From: Mycolicibacter hiberniae
GTDB taxonomy: Bacteria; Actinomycetota; Actinomycetes; Mycobacteriales; Mycobacteriaceae
Direction of reading: 5' to 3'
DNA: 64,000 nt
Assembly (NCBI RefSeq): GCF_010729485.1
Contig: NZ_AP022609.1
Coordinates: 248,001 to 312,000 of the forward strand
Position numbers and translations under genes: made by a program. The notes beneath the pieces were generated by a model, which saw only the letters and a program-made list of their open reading frames with translations, made no database searches and had not been told where the DNA came from. Positions 16,216-24,096 of this stretch are shown piece after piece. Each line of letters starts with the position of its first letter. The first letter of the stretch is position 1.

Positions 16216-16808
16216 CTTCAGGGGCTGCTCATTGCTTGGCGGCTTTCCTTGGTGGCGAGGCCCATGGGACCCGACCCGGCGCCCCGACTCCACTCTCAGC
16301 AATCTCGCAGGCTTGTGAGGCATCCGTCATCGAGCCGTCGCCCGCTATTGAGGCGATTTGCGGCACCGGGGTCATGTGATCTGTTGGACCGTTTCGGCGC
16401 GCCGCTGCGCGATCCCCGATTGGCGTATGTCCGGAACACACGATGAATTAACCAGAAATGCAGCATTCGTTCGCGCCCGGATGGTCCGCAACATCAGACA
16501 ATAAAGCAATCAGCCCGCACGTTGGAATGGTCCACTGCGCGGGGTTCGCCGGATCGGTCTCGTTCTGACAGGCGGTGAGACGCTAGGTGGCAAGTGCGCA
16601 TTGCCATTTGGCGACTCGGCGCCGGTCCCGGCAACCGTCAAGGCGCCTCGCTGTACGGGGTGCGGTCCGCTGATCCCTCGAGTGAGCCTTCATGCGGTGA
16701 ATGCCTTAATGCTGCTGCGGCCAGTTCTCTATGCTGAAAGTGCATGCCCTGAAGGAACCCGCCCCGCAGACGACCTCTGCAACGGGATAGGCCGGTGAAA
16801 GGGACCAA
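16216..16808. other. 593-base region without a convincing gene
   Basis: No reading frame here has mycobacterial codon use or recognisable product. The stretch 16430-16520 is less GC-rich than its surroundings. Near the right end TTAATG (16706-16711) and TATGCT (16730-16735) with an 18-base spacer could be a promoter for the DUF732 gene at 16809. The rest may be decayed sequence next to the tRNAs. Confidence 0.5.
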
Positions 16809-17171
16809 ATGAAACACATCAGAGTCGGTCGTTTGCGAATCATGTTGGCGACGTTTCTCCTCCCGGTCCTCCTGTCGGCGCTCCCCGCATCTGCCGTTGG
16901 CCTCGCGCATGCCGATAACAGCGCCTACCTCAACGAGGTGCAGTCAACGGTCAGGGTCCGGATGAACGAGAACCAAGCGATGCGGCTCGGTTCGGCGGTT
17001 TGCCAAACATTGCGCAAGGGTCCGGACGGACAGGTAACCGACCAGTCGCGAGCCGAGGCCGCCCAGGCTGTCGCCAGGACATCCCGCAGCGTGGGCGTGA
17101 ACCGCAACGACGGTCTGGACCGCGGCAACGCGATGCGGCTCACCGTCGCCGCCGAACACCACCTCTGCTGA
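16809..17171 (+). CDS. Secreted DUF732-type small protein
   Basis: 120 residues with a Sec signal peptide (positively charged start, hydrophobic core LATFLLPVLLSALPASA, likely cleavage near ...AHA-DN at residue 36). The mature part has the pattern of mycobacterial DUF732 proteins: an N-terminal YLNEV segment, a central Cys (SAVCQTLR), and a final Cys at the very C terminus, which probably form a disulfide. AAAGGG precedes ATG 16809. The function of the family is unknown; export to the cell envelope is the safe statement. Confidence 0.75.
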   Translation: MKHIRVGRLRIMLATFLLPVLLSALPASAVGLAHADNSAYLNEVQSTVRVRMNENQAMRLGSAVCQTLRKGPDGQVTDQSRAEAAQAVARTSRSVGVNRNDGLDRGNAMRLTVAAEHHLC

Positions 17172-17216
17172 ATCACGTCCCCCCGTCGGGGCGGTGTCGG
17201 GAAGGCTCCGGCTAGG

Positions 17217-17696
17217 TCAGCAGCCCCCCGCAGCGTCACGCTGTCGTCGGGCGTAACGCAGCACCGAACCGGCGGTCAGGCATGCGGGCTTGTCGCGATC
17301 CGCGGACTCGATGGGCAGATTCGCCGCACAGCGCATCACCATCATGGCCAGGGCGCTGTGGGTCGCATACGAGATGACGAGCAGATTGGCGTGAGCCCGC
17401 TGGCCACCGAGGGTCATCACATGCTGGGGTTTGCTCTCCCAGGCTGGCCAGTTGAGGTCGGGCGGTCGTTGCAGCGGCGACCAGTTGACGTTGATGGTGG
17501 TGATGTTGCCCAGCAGGGGTGTCAGCACGGAGATCAGGTCCGGCAACTCAATGGTGATCCGATCTGTGCGCGGCCACCACGCGCCGTCGATTCCCCCGCC
17601 GAGCTCTCGGGCCACAGTGACGCGGACGGGGCGGGCGTGGCGGGTGCTTCCTACCGGCGCGATCATCGCTGCGGCGCCGACCGGTGCCGACGGCAT
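17217..17696 (-). CDS. DUF5994 family protein
   Basis: About 159 codons. The diagnostic block GGGIDGAWWPRTDRITIELPDL and the following LGNITTINVNWS match the actinobacterial DUF5994 family (unknown function, often with WWPRS motifs). It has no signal peptide and is probably cytosolic. Convergent with the DUF732 gene, with 45 bases between them holding a small CCCC/GGGG hairpin. The palindrome AGCTATAGCT (17711-17720) lies 15 bases upstream and could contain the -10 (TATAGC). Confidence 0.7.
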   Translation of the reverse strand: MPSAPVGAAAMIAPVGSTRHARPVRVTVARELGGGIDGAWWPRTDRITIELPDLISVLTPLLGNITTINVNWSPLQRPPDLNWPAWESKPQHVMTLGGQRAHANLLVISYATHSALAMMVMRCAANLPIESADRDKPACLTAGSVLRYARRQRDAAGGC

Positions 17697-17962
17697 CCGG
17701 TGATCGACCCAGCTATAGCTAAGTTACGCAAAACATCTCACAATCCACGGCGGTTCCGTCACGTTCGGATTCGTCTGGCTGCGGGTTGCGGCTAGGCGGA
17801 GGAATCACAATTGCCTGTGGGACCGCCCGGGGAGATTGGGTGGACCGCCACTGGCGATGAAATGGCTCCCCTCGACCGTACGCGGACTGGGGCGATTCGG
17901 GTTCCGTTCGGCAGAAGCTGGACGGGCGCGGTGGAATGCGGGTTCCCGTAGGAGCAGCCGTG
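17697..17962. other. Intergenic region with AGCTATAGCT palindrome
   Basis: 266 bases between the DUF5994 start and the end of the flavoenzyme gene. The 10-bp perfect palindrome at 17711-17720 probably belongs to the DUF5994 promoter. No convincing gene is seen in the remainder. Confidence 0.4.
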
Positions 17963-19330
17963 TCAGCCCGCGGTGACCTCGTGCACGGCTACCCACACCT
18001 GCTGCGGGTCGTACCGTTCGCGCACCCGCTGCAGCCGGCTCCAGGCCGCAGCGCAGAAAGCCGTCGAGGCATCGCCCGGGCGGTCGTCGAAATTGCCCAA
18101 CGATGTGCCGGTGGACCAGGGCGCCAGCGCGGCGACCACATCGGCGGTGTCGTTCAGGGCCCGCGCCGCCAGGTCCGGAGTGTCCGCGGTCGCCGCCGCG
18201 AACAGCGCGTAGCCCGCGTCGACGCGCGGCAGGGCGGCGTCGATATCGCGCCCGAGTGCGCCGCCGAGGTGGCGCAACTCGGCGAACATCAGCGAGGTGT
18301 CCGCGTCGGGCCCCGCGGCCGACAGCAACGCCGCGACGGCCGCAGCGGGCAGCTCACCCAGCAGTGCGTGGTCGGCCACGATCGGGGTCGGACCGGGCGG
18401 GTCCATGTGCACGGCGGTCAACGCATGTGACGGGATCCGTGCGAAGGTGTCGAGTTCGGGCCGCAGTTCGCGCAGCGGCGCGAGGATCTCGGCGGCCTGG
18501 TTGTCCGAACCCAGCACCGCGCCGTCGATGACCACCAGCCGGCGGCCACGCACGGCATCGGGCAGCTCGGGCGCCGGGGGGAAGCGCATCAGGCGCAGCG
18601 AGGTGGTGGCGGACTCCGGGGCGGTGAGGGTCCACTGCGCCCAGGCCGGGAGGACGCGCGGGGCCGCGTCCAGATCCCACAGCAGCATGCCGGCCACCAC
18701 GTCGGGCAGCGGCAGCAGATCGATCTCGACTGTGACGACCACACCGAAACTGCCGCCACCGCCGCGGATCGCCCAGAAAAGATCGGGCTCCTCCGTGGCC
18801 GATACCCGCCGCAGCGCACCGTCGGCGGTCACCACCTCGATCTCGCGCACTGTCGAGGAGCCCAGGCCGTAGGCGCGGCCATAGAACGAGATCCCGCCGC
18901 CGAGCAGGAATCCCACCGCGGACACGTCGCCGGCGCTGCCGTGGACCGCCGTCAGCCCGTGCGGTGCGCAGGCTGCCAGCACTTCGCTCCACTGGGTGCC
19001 GCCCAGAATCCGGGCGGTGCGGGCCAGCGGGTCGACCTGCACGCCGGTCAGTCGGTGCAGCCGCAACAGCAGGGTGTTGTCGAGGGCGTCCGGCGGGAGC
19101 GCCGCGGCCGCGTGCCCGGTGCTCTGCGGCGCCACCCGCAGGCCGCAGCCCACCGCGGCCTGCACCAGCAGCACCAGCTCCTGCACCGATGTCGGTACAC
19201 CCACCACCGGTGGCCGCTGCGCGACCGCGACGTTCCACGGCTGGCAGGCGAGTTCGTATTCCGGTTGGCCGGGCAGGTGCGCGAGGCCGTCGTGCACCAG
19301 TGCGCTCAGATCTGCGGCGGCGATGGGCAT
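17963..19330 (-). CDS. FAD-binding oxidoreductase, BBE / berberine bridge type
   Basis: 455 residues in the p-cresol methylhydroxylase fold: an N-terminal FAD-binding PCMH domain (about 35-205), a substrate domain, and a C-terminal BBE tail (RYDPQQVWVAVHE). The likely flavin-linking histidine is in PQSTGHAA, near residue 70. The GGG motif of the second FAD segment reads VGFLLGGGISFYGRAYGLG. The Cys that gives bicovalent flavin in many BBE enzymes is absent (GSAGDVSAVG), so the flavin is probably singly linked. AAGGAA lies 4 bases before ATG 19330. It is divergent from a LuxR-type regulator, which probably controls it. The substrate is unknown (sugar, alkaloid-like or other alcohol). Confidence 0.85.
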   Translation of the reverse strand: MPIAAADLSALVHDGLAHLPGQPEYELACQPWNVAVAQRPPVVGVPTSVQELVLLVQAAVGCGLRVAPQSTGHAAAALPPDALDNTLLLRLHRLTGVQVDPLARTARILGGTQWSEVLAACAPHGLTAVHGSAGDVSAVGFLLGGGISFYGRAYGLGSSTVREIEVVTADGALRRVSATEEPDLFWAIRGGGGSFGVVVTVEIDLLPLPDVVAGMLLWDLDAAPRVLPAWAQWTLTAPESATTSLRLMRFPPAPELPDAVRGRRLVVIDGAVLGSDNQAAEILAPLRELRPELDTFARIPSHALTAVHMDPPGPTPIVADHALLGELPAAAVAALLSAAGPDADTSLMFAELRHLGGALGRDIDAALPRVDAGYALFAAATADTPDLAARALNDTADVVAALAPWSTGTSLGNFDDRPGDASTAFCAAAWSRLQRVRERYDPQQVWVAVHEVTAG

Positions 19331-19431
19331 GAAGTTCCTTTCGGCGAACAAGCCCCGGAGGGCGGCTGGACGCCCACCAGACTGGCCGCCGTCGCGTGCC
19401 GCCACCATCCCGGCCGCGGGGAGACATCGAC

Positions 19432-20223
19432 GTGCTGTCGCGGGCCGGACTCGACCTCGATCACTTCCTGCAGGAGGCGGTCGGTGCGGTCGGGCGCGCC
19501 GTGCCGTGGGCCGGAGTGTGTGTGGGCACCCATGACCCGGCATCGTTGATGCTGAGCGCCCGCAAGTTCGGAGCGCTCACCCCGAACCTCGAAGACGACC
19601 TGATCTTCGGCCAGTTGGAGTACGGGCTGGGCGAATTCACCTCCTTTCGGTCCCTGGTGCACCACGACATCTGCGCCGTGTCGATGCTGCAGCTTCCGCA
19701 GGGCGCCGTCGAGGGCTCGCCGCGCACCCAGCAGCTGATCCGGCCGGTGTACGGGTTCACCGACGAAGCGCGCCTGGTGATGCGCGACGACACCGGCATG
19801 TGGGGATGTCTGGCCCTGTTCCGCGACGACGGCGTCGCCTTTGCCGAGGACGATCTGACGTTCCTGGCGTCGCTGTCGGAGGCATTCGCGCGCGGAGTGC
19901 GCAGCGGGATCCTGGCCCGCATCGGTGCCGCGCAGGCCCAAGCACCCGCGGCCCGGGGGCCCGCGGTGGTCATCGTCAACGCCGCCGGGGAGATCCTCAC
20001 GCCGCGGGAGCGGGACGTGACACGAATGGTGCTGCAGGGCAGCGACACCAAGGCGATAGCGGCGGCACTGCACGTGGCGGCGTACACGGTCCAGGACCAT
20101 CTCAAGTCGGTGTTCGCCAAGGTAGGTGTGCGCAATCGCCGCGACCTCATCGCGCGGGTGTACTTCGATCAGTACGTGCACCGGATGGGTGCGGCGGTGG
20201 GGCCGGCCGGCTACTTCCTGTGA
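19432..20223 (+). CDS. LuxR-family regulator with GAF-like sensor domain
   Basis: 263 residues. The C-terminal 60 hold a LuxR/GerE helix-turn-helix: LTPRERDVTRMVLQG, KAIAAALHVAAYTVQDHLKSVF. The N-terminal 170 look like a GAF-type ligand domain (WAGVCVGTHDP ... WGCLALFRDDGVAFAEDDLTFLASLSEAFARG). GGGGAG (19418-19423) lies 8 bases before GTG 19432, which is why I prefer it over GTG 19396. Divergent from the flavoenzyme gene, with about 100 bases between the starts; regulator and target form a likely pair. Confidence 0.85.
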   Translation: MLSRAGLDLDHFLQEAVGAVGRAVPWAGVCVGTHDPASLMLSARKFGALTPNLEDDLIFGQLEYGLGEFTSFRSLVHHDICAVSMLQLPQGAVEGSPRTQQLIRPVYGFTDEARLVMRDDTGMWGCLALFRDDGVAFAEDDLTFLASLSEAFARGVRSGILARIGAAQAQAPAARGPAVVIVNAAGEILTPRERDVTRMVLQGSDTKAIAAALHVAAYTVQDHLKSVFAKVGVRNRRDLIARVYFDQYVHRMGAAVGPAGYFL

Positions 20224-20258
20224 CCGCGGTGATCCACCGATATCGGCCCAGACCCTCA

Positions 20259-20264
20259 TAGACT
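20259..20264 (+). promoter_or_regulatory. -10 element TAGACT, probable leaderless start
   Basis: TAGACT ends 8 bases before GTG 20273, placing the transcription start at or next to the start codon. Confidence 0.5.
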
Positions 20265-20272
20265 GTGCCGCT

Positions 20273-21085
20273 GTGCACCTGCTATCCCTTCGACGAGCCG
20301 CGGCGATCGCCGTGACCGGTGTCGCTCTCATGGCGCTGCACGGCCTTCCCGAGAGTGCAGCGGTCCAAGACAAACTGCTGCTCGGCGGCGGCGCAGCGAT
20401 CCTGCTCCACGATGACGGGCTGTGCACCTTGACCACCATCGGCTACGACAACGGTGGCCGGATCGTCGGTTTCACCGCCGCGCACTGCGGCGGGGTGGGT
20501 TCGCCCGTGCTGGTCGAGGGCGCCGAGGATCACGGCAGCGTGGGGACCGTGGTCGCCGCCGAGGACAGCCTTGACTACGCGATCATCGAGTTCGATCCGC
20601 TCCTGGTGGCCTCGATCGCCGACTACGAGGGCTTTGGGATCTTCGGGATCGATTCGATGGACCCCGTCGTCGCCGAGCCCGCCGAGCCCGCCGAGCCCGC
20701 CGGCCCGGAGGCGCCCGCCGACGCCGAGCCCGGCCCCGAGCACGGCGCCGGGCACCACGCCGAGCCTGGTCCCGAGCACGACGCCCAGCCCGGCCCGGAG
20801 CACGGTGCCGTGCGCCATGCCTGCAAACTCGGCCGCGGCAGCGGCCTGCAGTGCTTCGACATCGGGCCTGCCGGAGTGGAACTCGCCGACGAACCGTGGT
20901 GGCTACCCGGTGATGACGGGGCGCCGGTCACCGTCGACAACCTGCTGGTCGGCATGGTCCGTGACGGCACCGTCCCCGCCGGCCCGCTCACCGAGCCGGG
21001 GCCGGGCGTCGTGCTGTTTACGGCGATCCTCGATGACGTGGACGCCAAAGGCGGGCCGGGCGCCGGTTTCGGCCGGCGCTCCTAG
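20273..21085 (+). CDS. Exported trypsin-fold protein with the catalytic Ser replaced by Asp
   Basis: 270 residues with a hydrophobic N terminus (RRAAAIAVTGVALMAL) that looks like an export signal. A chymotrypsin-fold protease is suggested by H71 in GFTAAHC and D101 in DYAIIEFD. The active-serine motif GDSGGP reads GDDGAP at residues 213-218, so D215 stands where the nucleophile should be; this protein may be catalytically dead. An acidic, Pro/His-rich insert (about 126-185) carries three copies of a PGPEH unit. Start GTG 20273 is leaderless behind TAGACT. A role as a secreted binding or decoy protein is a guess. Confidence 0.72.
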   Translation: MHLLSLRRAAAIAVTGVALMALHGLPESAAVQDKLLLGGGAAILLHDDGLCTLTTIGYDNGGRIVGFTAAHCGGVGSPVLVEGAEDHGSVGTVVAAEDSLDYAIIEFDPLLVASIADYEGFGIFGIDSMDPVVAEPAEPAEPAGPEAPADAEPGPEHGAGHHAEPGPEHDAQPGPEHGAVRHACKLGRGSGLQCFDIGPAGVELADEPWWLPGDDGAPVTVDNLLVGMVRDGTVPAGPLTEPGPGVVLFTAILDDVDAKGGPGAGFGRRS

Positions 21086-21138
21086 CGCTCAGCGGTCGCG
21101 GTAGCGCATCGCGGTGGTGGTCAGGCCCCGCGTCTTCA

Positions 21139-22137
21139 TCAGTTCGCCGTCCGCAATGTTGCTTTCGCGGTCAGTTGGATCTGCCGGCGGGCCTGCGCGA
21201 GCTGGAGCCGATCGGATTCGCCCAGATACCAGCGCAGAACCGCCCGCGCGATCGGTGGGATCTCCAGGAGCGCGAAGAAGGGCAGCGCAGCCATCCGTGT
21301 CACCGCCATGGCCGGGTCGGTGATCGCCGCAAGGCGGTGCAGCCGACGCGACGGCTTCGGTAGGGCGGCGTAGGCGACCAGAGTCGATATCACCAGCGCT
21401 ATGTCGTTGACGGTGGCCGTGACATCCGACCACGAGTCGGGCACCAGCAGGGCGGCGGCGGTGCGCAGCCGCGCGGACTCCCAGCCCGGCCTGAAGCCGA
21501 ACTTGGCCGCTATGGACCGGTAGTAGCGATCGACGGCGCCCGCGCTCATCGGGACGTCTTCGGCGGGGACACCCATCAGGACGGCGATCTGCGCCATTTC
21601 GGCGAAGTACCGGTCACGCTCGGCAGGGTTGAGCCGGCGCGGAATCGGGCGGGAGTCGAACGCGAAATTCTCGTAGCCGATCAGGGCGGCATGAGAAATG
21701 GTCACCGCGGCAAAGAGCATCGACTCCGGCGATGTTGCGGCATAGGGCGTCTGGCCGTCGGCGCCGACCCCCGTCATGGGGCGGTGGTAGTTGAAAAGCC
21801 TTGTGGCGCAGCTTCTAGCGGCTTCCTGGTCGCCCAAGACCATGGGCAGCGGCACGGACAGGGTGCGCCGCAGCCGGTCGTGGAAGTGGCCGTCCTTGCG
21901 CCGCCCGGCGCCGCGGGGACCCCGCTGGCGCTTCTTGTTGGTGGGAAACAGCGGGTCATGATCGAACAGCACCGCTTGGAAGTCCAGATGGGGAATCTCG
22001 AGCAGGTTGGTGATCTGCGCGATCATCAGCGCCGTCGCCGGGGCGGTCAGGACCCGCCAGGACACCGACTGCGGGCCGAACGAAGCCGGGGTCTCGTACG
22101 GTGCGGGTACGCCGGCTTCGCGCGCATCATGGGCCAT
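21139..22137 (-). CDS. DUF2236 / MpaB-type oxygenase family protein
   Basis: 332 residues of the ER-bound oxygenase MpaB / latex-clearing protein-like family. These are helical proteins that in studied members bind a b-type heme through conserved His/Arg residues. Family marks include LFDHDPLF, HFHDRL, ATSPESMLFAAVTISHAALIGYE, and LRWYLGES near the end. No signal peptide is evident. ATG 22137 lies 5 bases after the stop of the secreted-protein gene, so the two are cotranscribed. The substrate is unknown; an oxidative lipid or terpenoid reaction is plausible. Confidence 0.75.
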   Translation of the reverse strand: MAHDAREAGVPAPYETPASFGPQSVSWRVLTAPATALMIAQITNLLEIPHLDFQAVLFDHDPLFPTNKKRQRGPRGAGRRKDGHFHDRLRRTLSVPLPMVLGDQEAARSCATRLFNYHRPMTGVGADGQTPYAATSPESMLFAAVTISHAALIGYENFAFDSRPIPRRLNPAERDRYFAEMAQIAVLMGVPAEDVPMSAGAVDRYYRSIAAKFGFRPGWESARLRTAAALLVPDSWSDVTATVNDIALVISTLVAYAALPKPSRRLHRLAAITDPAMAVTRMAALPFFALLEIPPIARAVLRWYLGESDRLQLAQARRQIQLTAKATLRTAN

Positions 22138-22142
22138 GCCGC

Positions 22143-22649
22143 TCAGGTAGCGGCCGGACCTGCGCCGTCCGTGGCGGGAGCGGCCGGAACTGCGCCATCC
22201 GTACTGGGAGCGGCCGGTTCGGCGGCAGGGGCCCACACCGAGGGATCCTCGGCCGGGAAGGTGCTGCACTGCTCGGCGATCTCCGGAGCAGCAGATTCCT
22301 GCGCACGGAACAGCGCCGCGTAGTACGGGAAGACGATGCCGAGCTGATCCACCTCGGCCTGCCGGCCGGCAGGGTCTTTGGCCAGCAGATTCTTCATCCG
22401 CAAGACGATCTGCTCCTGCAGCACCTTGGGCTCTTGGTTGTACTTGGTCACGATCGCGTCGTAGGCCGGCTGGTCGACGACCTTGGTCGCGGCCATCAAC
22501 TGATCCAACGAGCACTGCGTGGTCAGAATCGGCTCCGGTACGGCATTCAGGTCGTCTGCGGCGGCAACGCCCGTGCCGGCGGCAACCAGGGCCGCACCAA
22601 CTGCTGCAAGGCCCGCGGTGCGCGCGAACCGACTCACTGTGGATGTCAT
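22143..22649 (-). CDS. Secreted hemophore-like protein
   Basis: 168 residues with a signal peptide (AGLAAVGAALVAAGTGVAAA-DD). The mature part begins with ILTTQCSLDQLMAATK and has a second Cys (IAEQCSTF), in the manner of the mycobacterial hemophore-related proteins (Rv0203-like), then an Ala/Pro-rich tail. The helical segment QEQIVLRMKNLLAKDPAGRQ is typical. It is the first gene of a two-gene unit with the MpaB-type oxygenase, a heme enzyme family, which makes a heme-linked role attractive but unproven. Confidence 0.68.
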   Translation of the reverse strand: MTSTVSRFARTAGLAAVGAALVAAGTGVAAADDLNAVPEPILTTQCSLDQLMAATKVVDQPAYDAIVTKYNQEPKVLQEQIVLRMKNLLAKDPAGRQAEVDQLGIVFPYYAALFRAQESAAPEIAEQCSTFPAEDPSVWAPAAEPAAPSTDGAVPAAPATDGAGPAAT

Positions 22650-22713
22650 GCGGCGCGACGTTACCAGTTTGGGCGTTGCGGGACTCCCGCTTTCGGCCTT
22701 AACAAGTGCGGGG

Positions 22714-23055
22714 TCAGGGCCGCAATGTCTCCGGACACAATTCGGCCTGAGCCGCCTGAATCTGAACGTCGGCGGCCTCGGGGCTGTAGTAGAAGGTGTT
22801 GGTCAACTGGCGCACCAAGTCCCCCGGCGACAGACCCGAGCGGTAGGTCCCGGTCTGGCCGTACATGCGTAGCAGGGCGCAGATGTAGTGCCCGGAGGTC
22901 ACCTTGACCTGATCGGCGACCGGGATCGCCACCGGGGCGGCGTTGACCCGGGCCAGATAGCTGGCGTCGTCGGCGTGCGCCGGCGGCGCGATGGCCAGTG
23001 CCGCGACGGCCAACACGGGTGCGGCGATCCGGACGGTCGAGACCATGACGTCCAT
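22714..23055 (-). CDS. Secreted DUF732 family protein
   Basis: 113 residues: signal peptide (VRIAAPVLAVAALAIAPPAHA, cleavage before DDASYL) and a DUF732 domain with the Cys pair HYICALLR ... ELCPET. It is a close architectural match to the protein at 16809. ATG 23055 is used here; ATG 23046 in frame would also work. It is transcribed away from the SRPBCC gene at 23146 and lies 65 bases upstream of the hemophore-like gene on the same strand. Function unknown; exported. Confidence 0.78.
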   Translation of the reverse strand: MDVMVSTVRIAAPVLAVAALAIAPPAHADDASYLARVNAAPVAIPVADQVKVTSGHYICALLRMYGQTGTYRSGLSPGDLVRQLTNTFYYSPEAADVQIQAAQAELCPETLRP

Positions 23056-23131
23056 CGTGCCACCGCCGCCCCGCCCGGCGGGGCGACTCTCGGGAGCGAC
23101 GCAAATCCCCGCGCGCCCAGGTGCGGCTGGC

Positions 23132-23137
23132 TAGGGT
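23132..23137 (+). promoter_or_regulatory. -10 element TAGGGT, probable leaderless start
   Basis: TAGGGT ends 8 bases before ATG 23146; no ribosome site lies between. Confidence 0.55.
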
Positions 23138-23145
23138 TTGCAGCC

Positions 23146-23589
23146 ATGGCAGTCAAGGATTCCCGCGAGGTGGTCATCGAGGCGAGCGCCGAGGAGATCT
23201 TCGACGTCCTCGCCGACGTCGAATCTGTTCCGACCTGGTCGCCGCAGTACCAGAGCGCCGAGGTGCTCGACACCCATGACGACGGGCGCCCGCGGCGGGT
23301 GCGGATGACGATCAAGGCCGCGGGCCTGACCGACGAGCAGGTCGTCGAGTACACCTGGACCGACGACAGTGTCGGCTGGACGCTGATCTCGGCCGGCCAG
23401 CTGAAGTCCCAAGACGCCAAGTACACGCTCACGCCGCAGGGCGACACAACGAAGGTCCGGTTCGACATGGCCGTGGACCCGTCGATCCCGATCCCGGGGT
23501 TCCTGCTCAAGAACACCCTCAAGGGCGGCATGAAGACCGCCACCGATGGCCTGCGCACCCAGGTGCTCAAGGTCAAGAAGGGCCGCTGA
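23146..23589 (+). CDS. SRPBCC (polyketide cyclase/START-like) family protein
   Basis: 147-residue helix-grip protein: SREVVIEASAEEIFDVLADVESVPTWSPQYQ at the start, beta-sheet core, and a long C-terminal helix (GGMKTATDGLRTQVLKVKK). Such domains bind hydrophobic ligands in a deep cavity. It corresponds in context to M. tuberculosis Rv0857. With the next gene it forms a tandem pair of paralogues; each seems to have its own leaderless promoter. Confidence 0.85.
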   Translation: MAVKDSREVVIEASAEEIFDVLADVESVPTWSPQYQSAEVLDTHDDGRPRRVRMTIKAAGLTDEQVVEYTWTDDSVGWTLISAGQLKSQDAKYTLTPQGDTTKVRFDMAVDPSIPIPGFLLKNTLKGGMKTATDGLRTQVLKVKKGR

Positions 23590-23630
23590 GTTCGGTGCCG
23601 CGAAATCCCGCCGGCGGCAGGTTCGGGCGT

Positions 23631-23636
23631 TAGGCT
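23631..23636 (+). promoter_or_regulatory. -10 element TAGGCT, probable leaderless start
   Basis: TAGGCT ends 7 bases before GTG 23644. Confidence 0.55.
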
Positions 23637-23643
23637 CGGCTAA

Positions 23644-24096
23644 GTGGCTGTTCGAGCATCGCGGGAAGTAGTGATTGACGCGCCGCCGGAGAAAATCCTC
23701 GACGTGCTCGCCGATGTGTCCGATTTAGCGTCCTGGTCGCCGGTGCACAAGCGGGTGGAGATCCTCGACCGGTACGAAGACGGCCGTCCTCATCACGTAC
23801 TGGCGACCATCAAACTTCTGGGTTTGGTGGACAAGGAACTCCTGGAATATCACTGGGGCCCGGACTGGATGGTCTGGGACGCGCAGGCCACCGCGCAGCA
23901 ACGCGCTCAGCACGTCGAATACACCTTGACCCGCGAAGGGCCCGACAGCACCCGGGTGCGATTCGACATCACCGTCGAGCCGTCCGGACCGATCCCCGAG
24001 TTCGTGGTCCGGCGGGCCAGCAAGCTGGTGCTGAGCATCGCCACCGAGCGGCTGCGTGAGCGAATCCAGGCCGACGGCGCGGCTACTGAGCCGTGA
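23644..24096 (+). CDS. SRPBCC family protein (paralogue of 23146)
   Basis: 150 residues and clearly the sister of the upstream protein: SREVVIDAPPEKILDVLADVSDLASWSPVHKR, RVRFDITVEPSGPIPEF. GTG 23644 is leaderless behind TAGGCT. It matches the position of Rv0856 in M. tuberculosis. The last 14 bases overlap the end of the convergent dapC gene, so neither gene can have a private terminator in the gap. Ligand unknown. Confidence 0.85.
   Translation: MAVRASREVVIDAPPEKILDVLADVSDLASWSPVHKRVEILDRYEDGRPHHVLATIKLLGLVDKELLEYHWGPDWMVWDAQATAQQRAQHVEYTLTREGPDSTRVRFDITVEPSGPIPEFVVRRASKLVLSIATERLRERIQADGAATEP

Noticed and set aside
16142..16300. Integrated element at tRNA-Phe
   Set aside because: No integrase gene and no second copy of the tRNA 3' end were seen in the window.
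16045..16446. Open frame running through the tRNA-Asp and tRNA-Phe genes
   Set aside because: It only translates the tRNA sequences and the following spacer; there is no start context and no protein-like composition.
17179..17193. Bidirectional terminator between the DUF732 and DUF5994 genes
   Set aside because: Only a four-base CCCC/GGGG stem without a T tract; too weak to call.
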